NCBI GenBank assembly: GCA_037127255.1 | Contig: JBANSL010000012.1 | Location: 19,168,615-19,232,614 of the forward strand | From: Persicaria tinctoria | Taxonomy: Eukaryota; Streptophyta; Magnoliopsida; Caryophyllales; Polygonaceae | Direction of reading: 5' to 3' | Length of the DNA stretch: 64,000 nucleotides | In this document: positions 10,583 to 22,769 of the stretch, piece by piece | Layout of the letters: each line of letters starts with the position of its first letter | Position numbering within the stretch: position 1 is the stretch's first letter | Program-made: the position numbers and the translations under genes | The notes under the pieces: generated by a model | Seen by the model: the letters and a program-made list of their open reading frames with translations, nothing else | What the model was told of the DNA's origin: nothing | Database searches by the model: none

Positions 10583-11811
10583 TGACAAGAGGAAAACCTG
10601 TCGTTGTTCTTGCTAAAGAATACTCAAACTCACAACTAGTATAGTGTGTAAGCAAGAGATCGATCCACAGGGAAATCTATTCAATTCGAGTGTCAATTCT
10701 AATCGCTAGTAAGAATATAAGGGGTTTTTGGTGTGAAAAAGGTCCGCCTTTTATCAAAGCGTAAGTAAGCAAACAAAGTAAATTGGTTTTGGAATGCAAT
10801 GGAGAGAAATAGGTTCACCTACAATTTATCACTTCGATTGATGAATTCGATCCTTGTTTCAGCCTCTAGTTCTTGCATTTTCCTATCAATGTCCTTGTCC
10901 AGATCTTAGGTAAATTACTAGTCCTACGAGTCCTAGCAACCCTTATCTCTAAATAACCCTAACACGGTTAAGATTCAACCTAGAGATAGCATTAAGATTA
11001 CGAATTAACCAAGGTACACATAATATCAAGCTACGAGTCGATATTCAACATGTATTCAACTTCCTACACATCCAATTAGTCCTACGAGTCCTAAAAGGAT
11101 ATGATTGCCACTTGGGTTAAGGTTCGCTACGAGGAATCTACAAAACCCTAGCAATTGAATGAATCTACTCTAACTAGTTGATCAAGCCAGAGAGAATAAA
11201 ACACATTCAAGCAATTAAGCATAAAGAAGTCAAAACATTGGAATAGGAATAAGAACTAGATTAAGAAACTCACAATTCAACAATCAAAGATCCAAACTGT
11301 AGGCGAAACCTTGAGAGTTTAGTTGCTCATGCTCAACAGCGCTCTCAACAATTGAATAAAGTGCATAAGGTAAGTGGACGAAATAAACTAGAAAAGTCTT
11401 ATAAAGGCCTCTAAGATTCGGCCAATGAATAGACAAAAAACCCTAATAAAAATCCATTCAGAACGGCGTGTTTCTGCGAGGGCCGTGGGGTGGCCAGGCC
11501 AGGCCGCGGGGCGGCTAGCGATTATCGAAGTTCTCTGTCTTCCCTTCGAGCTGCGGGGCGGCCGGCGATTATTCTGAGCTTCTTCTTCCGAGACTTCACC
11601 AGCTTCTATGCATCTTCCTTAGCTTGTTTTCGCTCTTTTCCAATTCATTTCACCTTCAATCTACTATACCTGAAATAAACCATAAAATCATGTAGATTCC
11701 GCCTCTTCTAATTCAACAAATGATTATGTAAATTCAACTAAATATATGCAATATTCACAACTAAACTATGCTAAATACAATCTATTATGCAATACTAAAT
11801 ATGCTCTATCA
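10583..11811 (-). repeat. Element 1 left LTR (3' LTR)
   Basis: 1,229 bp, TG...CA ends. It has about 50 bp more than the right LTR because of extra GCGGGGCGGC-type sequence at 11475-11570. Confidence 0.95.
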
Positions 11812-13358
11812 AATTCCCCCACACTTGAACCTTTGCTTGTCCTCAAGCAATAGAAAACTCAACTCTGCAGCCCCACAGAATAGCAATTCATGTATCCACA
11901 CCTCAATATTCTTTAAGTGCATGAAAAACTAGCAAACACAATAGATTAACAACATCATAGCACATAATTGGAGTAATCACTGAAATCAGGCAACCATATC
12001 CATTCTAGACCTCACAAAGGATATGTGTTTCACTCTCGCTCAAGTGTTTAGGTTTAAATGTTTACGCTCAAAACTCAATCTTCAAAAACTTAGCTACAAG
12101 AGTCTTGCACCAGTGTTCTAATTCTCCACCCCTGGTGACTCTACACACAACAAAAATCATGAGGTCTTTTAATTGGGTTGTAATGGGGCCAAGGTAGAAC
12201 ATATAAGGTATGGAACAATTTTGGTCATGTGGTGCTCATAATCTGGGAACTAAGGAAGCTACCAAATCATAAAACCACTCATAAACTTCTCTCACCATAT
12301 CTCTATAATGCCAAACAACACCAATCTCAAGCATAAAACTTTACAAATCATACTCAACTCATTCCTTTATTCTTTTCTTCTTTTTTTTTTTTTCTTTTTT
12401 TTTCCATTCATGCTATATCAAATGATTTTCCTTGACTTTTGCCCCTAAGTGAATTTTATCCTCCTTAGGTCCCAAGTAATAAATATGCTAGCAAGAATCA
12501 AACATCTCATAAATACACCTTAATCATACAATCCACCACTAAAACCATCATCCACAATATAGATATTCACCAAGTATTCCTAAATTCCCGGATGGGGTCA
12601 GGCTATCATTGGTTATGGAAAAATCTTGTGGAGCTATAAAAGAATAGGCAATTAGGCTCAAACTGGCTTCAAGCAGAGGATAATATGTAAGGTGGGAATA
12701 GAGTCAAATAGGGCTAATAAAGGTGCCTCAATCATGTTTAAGTCATGTGCAGAAACCATAATATGCAGCCTTGAACAAGATATCTAAATGCAAGTCAAAG
12801 AGGAAGCAATTGAAGAGAGTACACACAACAAGCAAGATGACTCAATAAAGTGTAGTCCTGAATAGGCCAAAATAAGCTCACCAGGTCATGTCTAGAACTT
12901 CAAAATCACCTAAAATTCCAAGATTTTATGTGCTCAATCATTAATCAATCATGCTAACCAAATAGTGTAGAAAACATATATCGAAGGCTTCAACAATCCA
13001 AGCACATCATGGGGCATAAATATCAATAGATCAAATGGAGGACAAACGACATCCATATGGGGAAATAAGACCTATTCCTAATAATGCAAGAACTAAACTT
13101 TTTTATTTATTTAATTTTTCATCATTTGTTTTTAGAATAGGAATAACAATAGCAAAAACTAAACATGCATACAACCAATAGAAATAAACATGCAAACTTA
13201 ATAATCAAAATGCAGTGCAAACTTAATAATCAAAATACAAACGTGACATGCAATTCTTCTCCCCCACACTTAGTTCTGACATTGTCCTCAATGCAGAAAA
13301 GAGAACAAAAACATCAAAATAAAAAAAAAAGGGAAAAGAAAAGAAACAACTGACATGC
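11812..13358 (-). other. Element 1 non-coding 3' internal region with polypurine tract
   Basis: No open frame of note. On the minus strand it ends in TTGCTTGAGGACAAGCAA and then GGGGGAATT directly before the LTR, the polypurine primer for plus-strand DNA and a layout typical of Athila/Tat elements. A pyrimidine run lies at about 12367-12404. Confidence 0.75.
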
Positions 13359-14707
13359 TCACTGATGAGGTGGTGGCGGCGACGGGTAAGGTGGAAACTG
13401 GGGATATGCATATCGATAGAAGTCCTCCTGCCTCTGCCACATCTGCTCCTGCATCCATCTGATTGCTGCCTGGCTCTCAGAGACATCCTCCAGGGGAGAA
13501 GTCAAGCCATACACATCCCTACGAATGTCGCCAATATCCACATATAGTTGCTGCTGCTGATCCCACATCAAATTCTGGCGCTGGGACATCTGCTGCTGGT
13601 GCTCCCACATGGCGTCCTGACGACGCGACATCATCTGCTAATGCTCCCACATGGTGTCCTCACGGAGATACATATCTGCCATCCTCTGCTCCAACGCGTA
13701 GTAGTCCGGACCAGCGCCTCCTGTGCCAGAAGGTCCAGCACCACTACCTCCGATATCCGTCTGAATTCCATGAACATCAACATCACCTTCCTGCTCAGCA
13801 TCGGGAGCACCATCCTTATCATCATCATCATCCTCATCCATCTCATCCCCCATGTAAAATCAGCTGTTGTAGGGCCAAAAGGGAGATGTCGAGGCAATCT
13901 TAACTGAATCTTCCCCAGATGGCCTGTCCGCCAGATCCACATCGGCAACGTGCCATCCAAGTGGCCAGCTTTTCTCAGCTGGGCTTCATCATATAGAAAT
14001 GAGTCATGCAGAACATCAGGGACAACGCTCACATCGATGCACACTCGAGCTATGAGGGTGATAAGACCCCCAAAGCTAATTGTTGCCTTGTTGCGCTTGT
14101 CTAGGATGTCCTTGTAGTTAATCAGAAACATATCCACCCAACCTGGGATCACTGGGCTCTCTGGCGCCAGACACCACAGAAATGACATATCCTTAAGCGA
14201 GATCTTGTTGACCTCAGCCTGTGCAAAGAATGTGTTCGCCAGAACCTTGTGAATCAGCCGTAATGAAGGATGGCGAATGCTCGAATTGTATTGGCCCTTC
14301 TTGGCCTCAAAAGGCACCCTAGTAGACTTCATCCAAAAAGCCAAAGGACCCTCTCCCTTACACACATCAAGCCAACCAACAGTAGGTGCAAAAGTAACAC
14401 CAAAAATCTGCCCCGATCTCTCTTTCGATAGCGTGAAATCTCTCCCAAGCAATCGAAAATCAATAGATGTACGCCCCACACTCAAAGTTTCTAAAAATTC
14501 TTTACATAAGCTTGAATATGTAGGGGCATTCTTCCCTAAAAACTGTCCTAAGCCCCCATGCTCTAACAATTGCCTAGTACATACATCCATCTGTAATAAC
14601 CGAAGTGTAGGCTCATGAAAAAATTTTGTTACAAAGAAATTTCGAGTGTTGAGAACATTCCACTTCTCCTTCTAATTTCTATTCATTCCATGTGGTCTAG
14701 ACATTGC
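13359..14707 (-). pseudogene. Athila-type retrotransposon ORF-1 protein, broken
   Basis: A likely ATG at about 14705 opens MSRPHGMNRN, then an in-frame TAG near 14675. From 14590 the frame gives LCKEFLETLSV, IDFRLLGRDFTLS, SSIRHPSLRLIHKVLANTFF, FLWCLAPESPVIPG and ISFGGLITLIARVC, the pattern of the plant retrotransposon ORF-1 family found in Athila-like elements, whose function is unknown. A frameshift near 13855 moves the reading into an acidic stretch (DEMDEDDDDDKDG) followed by repeated MWEHQQQM/RRQ units, interrupted by TAG at about 13636-13638 and ending at 13359 in a Pro-rich tail. The C-terminal repeats suggest a coiled coil. I infer one damaged protein of roughly 430 residues. Confidence 0.7.
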
Positions 14708-14738
14708 TAATTTGAGCTAAGGAAATCACCCAACAAGA

Positions 14739-15557
14739 ATGAAAGTGAAAAAAACTCACAAATGGCGAGTCACTGCAGAGGCCGCGGGGCAGCTGAGAAG
14801 GGCGACGGGGTGGCTGGCGACGAGCTTGCCGCGGGGCGGATGGACAGGCGACGGGGCGGCTGGAGAAATTCCGGATCTGTGCACTCCGACGTCGGATCTG
14901 TTCTCCGACGTCCCAAACCTTCCTTCTCTGTGGCGGTTGCGAAAGAAACCTCTTGAAAGACCTTAGGATGTGCGATGTGTGTGTAGATCTAGGAAGTAGA
15001 GTTGATATGGTGGATTTTGTGTAGAAGGAAGATGGGAATAATGGGAAAGAGGGGTGATTTTGGTGAAGGTTGAAAGCTTGGAGAAAGATTGTTAATGGAG
15101 AATCTGGAGGTTGAAGAAGGAAGAAGAAAGATGATTCTTTGGGGCGAGGGGGCGGCTACTGAAGGAAGGTAAAGAAAAAGAAGTGGTTAGGGTAAAAGTG
15201 GTGTAGCAAGTGGGGGCCCACACGGGCCCCTTTAAATTTTCTATCCGGAAAGGGCCGCGGGGCGGCCATGGTGGGCGACGGGGCGACCATGGTGGGCGAC
15301 GATTCCGCGAAGGATTTCGCTCGGCGCCTTGGCCGCGGGGTGGCTCATTCTAGCGACGGGGCGGCCCGTCCTTTTTCGCCCTTTTCCTTATTCTTTTCTT
15401 TCCTGCAGCGTTAGTATCCCAAGCCGACCTAAAACTAAACTAAAAACTTAATGTAAAAAGAAAATAATACCTAAACTATTACCTTGGGTTGCCTCCCAAG
15501 CAGCGCCTTTGGTTACCGTCGTTGGCTCGACGTTATATTCATCCACTCATTCAAGAC
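14739..15557 (-). other. Element 1 internal spacer with GCGGGGCGGC-type motifs
   Basis: GCCGCGGGGCGGC and GCGACGGGGCGGC variants recur at 14779-14870 and 15250-15370, and again in both LTRs. Short open frames here come from these repeats and are not credible genes. Confidence 0.6.
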
Positions 15558-16400
15558 TCAAGCGGAAATCGACAGCGCCCTCAAAAGCAAATCAAACTCT
15601 CGTGCCCAACCGATATTTGAATGCACACTGAAAATGAAATAATTTGTAAATAAAAATTCAGCAATGAGAACCATTACCAACTTAGCCTTCATCCGAGCTT
15701 GATTCTCCCTCAAGGGTATGTAGGACCACCAACACAGCTCTGCTTGTGGTTTGTTGAAGTAGTGGATCCATGGATCGACATATTCACCAAAATCTCCCAA
15801 TTTGGAAAAAGTAACAGTTTCTTGTTCAGGGACCACAGAAATTGCTTCCAGACTTGACTCTTTGATAGGCGAGTTGGGGATGATCTCTACGAATGGAGGG
15901 AGCATCGAAACATACTCAATCTCTAGGGATGTCTCCTGAGATTTCGTGTCGATAACCACTAGATGCTCTTCTTCATTATCGGAGAATTCATCGTTGCTTG
16001 CATCTTGGCTTTCATGAAGTTGAGGAATAGAACATTGCTGAACTACCAACTCCTTCAATGTTTGAGAGAGTTGGATAATTGATTCCCCATTTTGATTCAC
16101 TATCTCACATAATTGCCCTATTTGCTCCATCAAGACAATGGTTGAATCCTCCAAGGACGGGTCGGGGTACTCCATTGGTTGAAACGTCGAAGTGTAGGAT
16201 TTTTCCTCTGCCGATTGGTCACCCATGTAGCAGAGAAGATCCCATAATCCCGACACTCCTAAACCAGTAAAGCTTCCATTGTTTATGGACCTGGCAAGTT
16301 CTCGGGTCTCAGGAGCCATGCCCTCAAAAACGCAAAGCACCACATCTCGCAAACTATCTCGGAAACCCCGTGAATAACGGATGTCAAATAAATTTTGCAC
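15558..16400 (-). pseudogene. Element 1 gag-like protein, partial
   Basis: The N-terminal ~70 residues (FRDSLRDVVLCVFEGMAPETREL, SINNGSFTGLGVSGLWDLL) fit the C-terminal half of a Ty3/gypsy gag domain, where the usual pattern is a GL/GM-x-PxTR turn followed by a NGSFT block. The rest is acidic and low in complexity, with no zinc knuckle. The beginning of gag is missing between here and the primer-binding site. Gag would form the particle that packages element RNA; this copy is too short to do so alone. Confidence 0.55.
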
Positions 16401-16563
16401 TCTTGTGAGGTAATTGTGGAATTACTCTCCCTGAAACTGCCATAACTTCAACATCTAGAAATATTAGCAATAAGGTGCCGTGAACCGTAAGATAGGTCCA
16501 TGACGGGGTTAGATGTAATTATATACAAAAGTTAGCGATAAAAAAAACAAGAAATTGACAAGA

Positions 16564-16583
16564 AGTCCCCGGCAACGACGCCA
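16564..16583 (-). promoter_or_regulatory. Element 1 primer-binding site (tRNA-Asp type)
   Basis: The minus strand reads TGGCGTCGTTGCCGGGGACT four bases inside the LTR end. It is nearly complementary to the 3' end of plant tRNA-Asp, the usual primer of Athila/Tat elements. Confidence 0.85.
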
Positions 16584-16587
16584 AATT

Positions 16588-17768
16588 TGACAAGAGGAAA
16601 ACCTGTCGTTGTTCTTGCCAAAGAATACTCAAACTCACAACTAGTATAGTGTGTAAGCAAGAGATCGATCCACAGAGAAATCTATTCAATTCGAGTGTCA
16701 ATTCTAATCGCTAGTAAGAATATGGGGGGTTTTTGGTGTGAAAAAGGTTCGCCTTTTATCAAAGCGGAAGTAAGCAAACAAAGTAAATTGGTTTTGGAAT
16801 GCAATTGAGAGAAATAGGTTCACCTACAATTTATCACTTCGATTGATTAATTCGATCCTTGTTTCAGCCTCTAGTTCTTGCCTTTTCCTATCAATGTCCT
16901 TGTCCAGATCTTAGGTAAATTACTAGTCCTACGAGTCCTAGCAACCCTTATCTCTAAATAACCCTAACACGGTTAAGATTCAACCTAGAGATAGCATTAA
17001 GATTATGAATTAACCAAGGTACACATAATATCAAGCTACGAGTCGATATTCAACATGTATTCAACTTCCCACACATCCAATTAGTCCTACGAGTCCTAAA
17101 GGGATATGATTGCCACTTGGTTTAAGGTTCGCTACGAGAAATCTAAAAAACCCTAGCAGTTGAATGAATCTACTCTAACTAGTTGATCAAGCGAGAGAGA
17201 ATAAAACACATTCAAGCAATTAAGCACAAAGAAGTTAAAACATTGGAATAGGAATAAGAACTAGATTAAGAAACTCACAATTCAACAATCAAAGATCCAA
17301 ACTGTAGGCGAAACCTTGAGAGTTTAGTTGCTCATGCTCAATGACGCTCTCAACAATTGAATAAAATGCATAAGGTAAGTGGACGAAATAAACTAGAAAA
17401 GTCTTATAAAGGCCTCTAAGAGTCGGCCAATGAATAGATAAAAAACCCTAATAAAAATCCATTCAGAACGGCGTGTTTCAGCGAGGGCCGCGGGGCGGCC
17501 AGCCAAACTGTGGGGCGGCCGGCGATTAATCCGAGCTTCTTCTTCCGAGACTTCACCAACTTCTATGCATCTTCCTTAGCTTGTTTTCGCTCTTTTCCAA
17601 TTCATTTCACCTTCAATCTACTATACCTGAAATAAACCATAAAATCATGTAGATTCCGTCTCTTCTAACTCAACAAGTGATTATGTAAATTCAACTAAAT
17701 ATATGAAATATTCACAACTAAACTATGCTAAATGCAATCTATTATGCAATACTAAATATGCTCTATCA
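16588..17768 (-). repeat. Element 1 right LTR (5' LTR)
   Basis: 1,181 bp, TG...CA ends, nearly identical to the left LTR, followed by the CCAGG duplication. Confidence 0.95.
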
Positions 17769-17773
17769 CCAGG

Positions 17774-19042
17774 CCTACGGGTTCAAATCCACCCATTTAC
17801 TAGCTCAGATCATGCCCTAATCTCAGTTGAGTTTTCTTAATTTGTAACTAAGTGTAACAAGCCATTTCGTTTTGAAATGGCCTGGACAACACAACGAGAA
17901 TTCCAAAATATTGTTAAATAAGCATGGCGTGTTAACCACGTAGGTTCACCAATGTTTTCTCTTGCTAAGAGATACAAACTTATTAAAGGCTTATCCAAAG
18001 CATGGCATAAGAGGACTTCAAGAAATATTCATAACCAAGTACAGTCGACTGATGATGCACTTGTGCTCATTCAGACTAAACTCCAAACGGATTGTAATCA
18101 TCGTAATCTCAGAATCCAAAACAACCTTCTTAATAAACGAGAGCGTATGCTCGACTTCCAACGTCGATATTGGGGTCAACGGGCTAAACTAAAACATATC
18201 AAGCTTAATGAATCGAATTCGGGGTACTTCCATAGGAACGCTTCTGCAAGGTGAGCTAAGAAATTAGTTACTAATATTACATTAGACAATGGTCTCAAAC
18301 TGTCAGATCATAACCTCATTAGAAAGGAGTTCCAAGTGGACTATGGTAGGAGATTTACTTCTTCTTATCATCCTACGCTCATTGCTAATACACAAACTGA
18401 TGTTATCTCACATGAAATTCTTGACACCGAAAATGATATGCTTATTAAACATGTTTCTAACTCTGAAATTAAAGAGGCATTATTCTCAATGTCTTCTGAT
18501 AAAACACCGGGTCCAGATGGTCTGCCACTAGGCTTCTTTCAAAAATATTGGACGACGGTGGGCCCTTCGATCATTAAAGCGGTTAAGTGTTTCTTTTGGT
18601 CCGGTAAGTTACTTAAACAGTTCAATCATATCACAGATTCATTACCCTGATTCCAAAACGTGATAATCCTTCTACCATTAATCATTATAGGCCTATCAGC
18701 CTCTGCTCTACAATTTACAAAATCATTGCCAAAATTATCTCTAACAGATTGGGTAGGGTTTTCGATAAGCTGATTCACCCTTTACAATGGGCGTTTACGA
18801 AAGGTCGCTCAATTCAGGATAATATCCTCATTGCACACGAAATTTTTCACAGCTTCCGGGCTAAAAAGGGTAAAGTTGGATATGTAGCTATGAAGCTAGA
18901 TATGGAGAAAGCTTATGATCGGGTCGAGTGGCCCTTCCTCTTTACTGTCCTTAATAAATTCGGTTTTCATGATAAATTCATCAATTGGATAAAGGAGTGT
19001 GTCACCTCTGTTACATACTCTCTTCTGATCAATGACGAGCCT
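17774..19042 (+). mobile_element. L1 LINE no. 1, second segment: end of endonuclease and N-terminal reverse transcriptase
   Basis: Resumes after element 1 with a SDHALI block (end of the endonuclease), then LNESNSGYFHRNA, KTPGPDGLPLGFFQKYW, YRPISLCSTIYKIIAKI, GRSIQDNILIAHEIFHSF and MKLDMEKAYDRVEW, all landmarks of an L1 reverse transcriptase. Stops occur in the 17830-17925 stretch, TGA at 18252-18254 and a frameshift near 18640. Element 2 inserted at 19038-19043, inside the palm region. Confidence 0.9.
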
Positions 19043-19916
19043 TGATGTCCACTAAAGTGACCATGTCTTTATATACATTTTAGCTCCTTATTCTATATAC
19101 TTTGCATATTTCGGGTTGGGAATATGTTTAATTTATGTAGTATATGCTTATTTATAAGAAATAGAGGTCTACATAAGTTTTGGTTTAATATTACAGAAGT
19201 TGAAGCTATTCCGGGACGAAAGCAAAAGATGGGTTCCACTCCACTTCGACCAGGTCTTACTCGAAGTCGACTAAAGCTGAAAGCAGAACCAAGTCGAGGA
19301 CAGAAAACGAAGGCAACTCGAGCAGGACTTTACTCGACGTCGACTTACTTACTCGACGTCGACCAAGACCAAGAGGCACACCCGAGCTCGAGGAAGAAGA
19401 AGCTGCTCAAGAAGATAAGGACAAGCCAACTTTACTTGACGTCGACCAAGTAAAAAATCGAGTGAAGACCCAGAATCGACCCGAGAAGCTGAAGAAGAAA
19501 GGAAGAAGTCGATATCAACTTGACTTAGTTGATATCGAGTTAAAGCTGGTCGATGTTCACTCCTGGAAGCCGAAATCGAGTTGCTGAGCTGAAGCGAAGA
19601 AATGTTGGTCGATATCGAGTAAGCCTACTCGATATCGAGTTGACCACCAGCTGCCGATTTCGAGCTAGTCCGAGTGTTGTTAAGGTTCTATCCCGAATCC
19701 AATGGAGATATTTTCGAGAGAAGATTCCCAACACTTGAAGATTTACATATTTTTATCTTTTTTTTTTATACCTTTTTATCAATCATAAGGGTTGAACAAT
19801 TAATTACCCTAGGATTTATCTAGTTTTACTTATTTAGATAGATTTATTTCCAAGTAGAGTTTTATCTTTAGATATTAGATAGATATTCCTTCCTTGATTA
19901 GAAAGGATTGGAAGCC

Positions 19917-19924
19917 TATAAATA
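19917..19924 (+). promoter_or_regulatory. TATA box of element 2 5' LTR
   Basis: TATAAATA followed by AAGCCTATAGGGCTGG. The same core recurs at 26413-26420, at 44396-44403 in element 3, and inverted at 34911-34918 in the solo LTR. Confidence 0.7.
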
Positions 19925-19963
19925 AAGCCTATAGGGCTGGTTTTTATGCATTCAATCTTAAGT

Positions 19964-19965
<2 letters not shown>

Positions 19966-20015
<50 letters not shown>
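19966..20015. repeat. (GA)n microsatellite in element 2 5' LTR
   Basis: About 25 GA units just after the presumed transcription start. The matching tract in the 3' LTR is longer. Confidence 0.9.
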
Positions 20016-20020
<5 letters not shown>

Positions 20021-20933
20021 GGCCGAGAGGAGTGAAGGAGCGAAAGCAAGTTGGCTTCGATCGGTTGTAAGCTCTGTTTAGTTTATTAATGCAAGTTTAT
20101 TTTCCATCAATGATGTCTGCGATTGCGATGAAGAACGAGTAGTCCACCCACTTCTAGGGTTGGGGCGAGCCCAGCGATAGCCAAGCGTGTTTGAGGTAAA
20201 GAACCGACCTTTATTGTGTTTTGAGCATCTACTACCTTTTATGTGTTTATTACCTATTTAATAGAGATCCATGTGAACAACTTGGATTATAAACATAAAA
20301 CCGGTAGATACAATTAGGGTTTCTTGAAAGAGTTGTCTAATTGTTGCAAAAGGCGAAAGCTTGATCATTTGATGCGATTTGCATGATTGTCGTTATTTAT
20401 CTTGCCTTATACATGTTTGGTTATCGTTGTTGCAAACCCCGATCTTGGAAGTTTTCTTTTGCATAGTTTATTCCGAATTCCGCAAAGATTTGTCTTTAAA
20501 GTTTTTCTTACTGCTCGATTTCGACCAAGTCTGGTCGACGTCGACTACTCATTCTCGATCAAGAAGATTGTTGTTGCTTCTGTCTCTGCAGGTTACTGAA
20601 GATCGACTAGGTTTACTCGACTACGACCAAAACTTACTCGACGTCGAGTTGGCTTACTCGAGATCGACCAAAACTTCAGTGACCTTCGCTTGCTCGGATT
20701 CGACTGTGCTTGACCCCCTGTCGACTAACCTTAGTCGAGGTCGATTACTTCTGAAGTCGACAACCACTTGTGAGATTCCTCCGCTACCTGAGATCTGCTG
20801 ACCAGCTTCCTCGAGGATCGATCCTGACTTCCCACTGCTACATCGGGAGGAAGTCTTGTAATCATTTGCGTAGGCATAATCCGGTTTGATTTATATTTTT
20901 ATATTTTGAACTTGATTTCCTCCTACAACAAAT

Positions 20934-20950
20934 TGGCGCCGTGTCGAGGA
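20934..20950 (+). promoter_or_regulatory. Element 2 primer-binding site (tRNA-Asp type)
   Basis: TGGCGCCGTGTCGAGGA starts three bases after the LTR. The first nine bases match the complement of the tRNA-Asp 3' end exactly and the rest imperfectly. Confidence 0.8.
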
Positions 20951-21015
20951 AGCAATCATTCGCGCCTTAGGTAGTTAGATCTCACGTTTTCCTTTAAATT
21001 TTGATTTTGTAGTGT

Positions 21016-22590
21016 ATGCGCCGTTCTGGTCAACAACCTGAGTTTGACGCCTTAGACGATCCAGAACGCCTTATACACGTCCACGCTAAATTGAAAAGAG
21101 CCATGGCGGCCGCAGAAACACAAGCACAGCTGATAGAGAGGCTTCAAGCAGAGTTAGAAGCCAAAAATACTGCTCTTGCCGTTGAGAGAGCACGCAGTGA
21201 GCAGGAAGCTGAGCGAAGGAGGCAGGCAGAAGCTGAGCTTTCCCAATTCTCTACCACTGCAGAGGATTACATGCACCCGACTCTTGTCGTGCCTGAATCG
21301 GCTATTCTAATCCCTGAAAATAACTTTGAAATTCGCACTGCCTTCCTTATTGAAATTAAAAATAATGCTTTTTATGGAAGGTTTAATGACCCTTTTGAAC
21401 ATATTACCAATTTTTCTGATATGTGCCATACTCTTGCTGAAGGTACTACTCTGGAATATGTCAAGATGAAAGCTTTTCGTTGGTCTCTTGCTGGTCCAGC
21501 ATTGAAGTGGCTTGAAAGACTGCCTCCACGATCCCTCACAACATGGGCTGAGGTAAGGCAGGAATTTCTTAATAAATTCTTTCCCCCTGCCAAGACAGCG
21601 CTCCTCCGCTAGAAGATTACAGCTTTCAAGCAGAAGCCTGGGGAGCCGCTAGCAAAAGCATGGAAACGATACAAGGATCTACTATGATCTTGCCCTACAC
21701 ATGGGCAGCCACCCTATGTCGTTCAGGAGATTTTCTACAATTCTCTTGATCTGGCCGCTAAGGATAGGATCAACCATTATACTCATTATGAGTATCTGAC
21801 GATGCCACCGGCTGTCGCATGGGCTATCCTTGACAAGCTCACCAATTTCGATAATAAGTATGGGGCTCCGCCAAACTATGACGAGAATGCCTATGCAAGG
21901 CCAGCCCCATCCATGCCCCTCTATGAGTCTTCTAAGAAGATTGATCCAGATGTCAAGGAGCAGTACTACAGAGATCAGAATCGCAAGCTCCTCAAGAAAG
22001 TCAAGTATTTTTCTGTCAACCAGCCCTGCATTGAATGTTGCTCACTGCGGCACACCACTACAGAGTTCCCACACACGGAGCAAGTCAGGATGGCAGAAAC
22101 TCACGAGGAGGTAGCTTACGCAGGGGGTCCCAACCGTTATATGGGGGACCAAAGGTTCCAGCAACCACAATGGAACCAAGGTGCCCCTAGGAACCCCCCG
22201 CCATACAAAGCTACAGGACATCCAGAAAGAGATCAACGGAAGGATGATCTACAAATGATCCTCGATGAGATGCGCCGGAATCAGGCACAACAACAGCAGT
22301 CTACAAGTGCCATCAGCAATCAGCTCCAGAACATCAATACAAGATTTGGAGAGCTGGACATCTGGAAGAGGAACATTGAGACCCAGATGGGTCAATTCGC
22401 GGCACAAATTCCACGACAGACCGGGCAACTCCCTAGGCACACAGAACCAAATCCCAAGGGGAAGACCGGACACGTCGCGACTGTAAAGCTCAGGAGCGGG
22501 CACCAACTACGTGAGCCAGAGGTCGGAAAGCAGCAGGACGAGGCTGAGAAGGTACTCGACATCGAGCAGAGCCAAGTTGACGTCGACTAG
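21016..22590 (+). pseudogene. Element 2 gag polyprotein
   Basis: Opens MRRSGQQPEFDALDD, then a coiled-coil-like stretch rich in Glu, Arg and Ala. The Ty3/gypsy capsid region follows: FYGRFNDPFEHITNFSDMC, KMKAFRWSLAGPALKWLERL, TTWAEVRQEFLNKFFPP, then FKQKPGEPLAKAWKRYKDLL, the pattern of Athila-type gag. A CIECC...H-like region near 22025-22060 could be a decayed zinc knuckle. The C-terminal part is Gln-rich. TAG at 21610-21612 and TGA at about 21685 break the frame, and it ends at TAG 22588-22590. Gag would build the virus-like particle; with two nonsense codons this copy is probably inactive. Confidence 0.85.
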
Positions 22591-22769
22591 ACTACTCGAC
22601 ATTGAGTAGAAGTACCCGAAGTCGACCAACCTCACGCCGACCAGGAAGCTTCTGCGCATCACTCCAACTCGAAGTCGACTATAGTGTTCGATGTCAAGGA
22701 ACACCAAGTCGATATCGAGGACTCTGCAATACCTCCGACATCTGTTCTGGCTCCCAAACAAAAGAAGAT

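Larger units (their letters stand above)
10583..17768 (-). mobile_element. Gypsy-type LTR retrotransposon, element 1 (non-autonomous, Athila/Tat-like)
   Basis: Two near-identical LTRs (10583-11811 and 16588-17768) begin TGACAAGAGG and end CTCTATCA. The 5 bp CCAGG flanks the element (10578-10582 and 17769-17773). The minus strand is the coding strand: a tRNA-Asp-type primer-binding site lies beside the right LTR and a GGGGGAATT polypurine tract beside the left one. Internally only a gag-like fragment and an Athila-type ORF-1 protein are recognisable. No protease, reverse transcriptase or integrase was found in 4.8 kb of internal DNA, so it would depend on another element. Confidence 0.93.
19043..20930 (+). 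repeat. Element 2 5' LTR
   Basis: 1,888 bp with TG...CA ends. It holds a TATA box, a (GA)n tract and at least nine exact TCGANNTCGA motifs, for example at 19261, 19334, 19353, 19609, 19629, 20535, 20638, 20658 and 20735. Confidence 0.95.
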
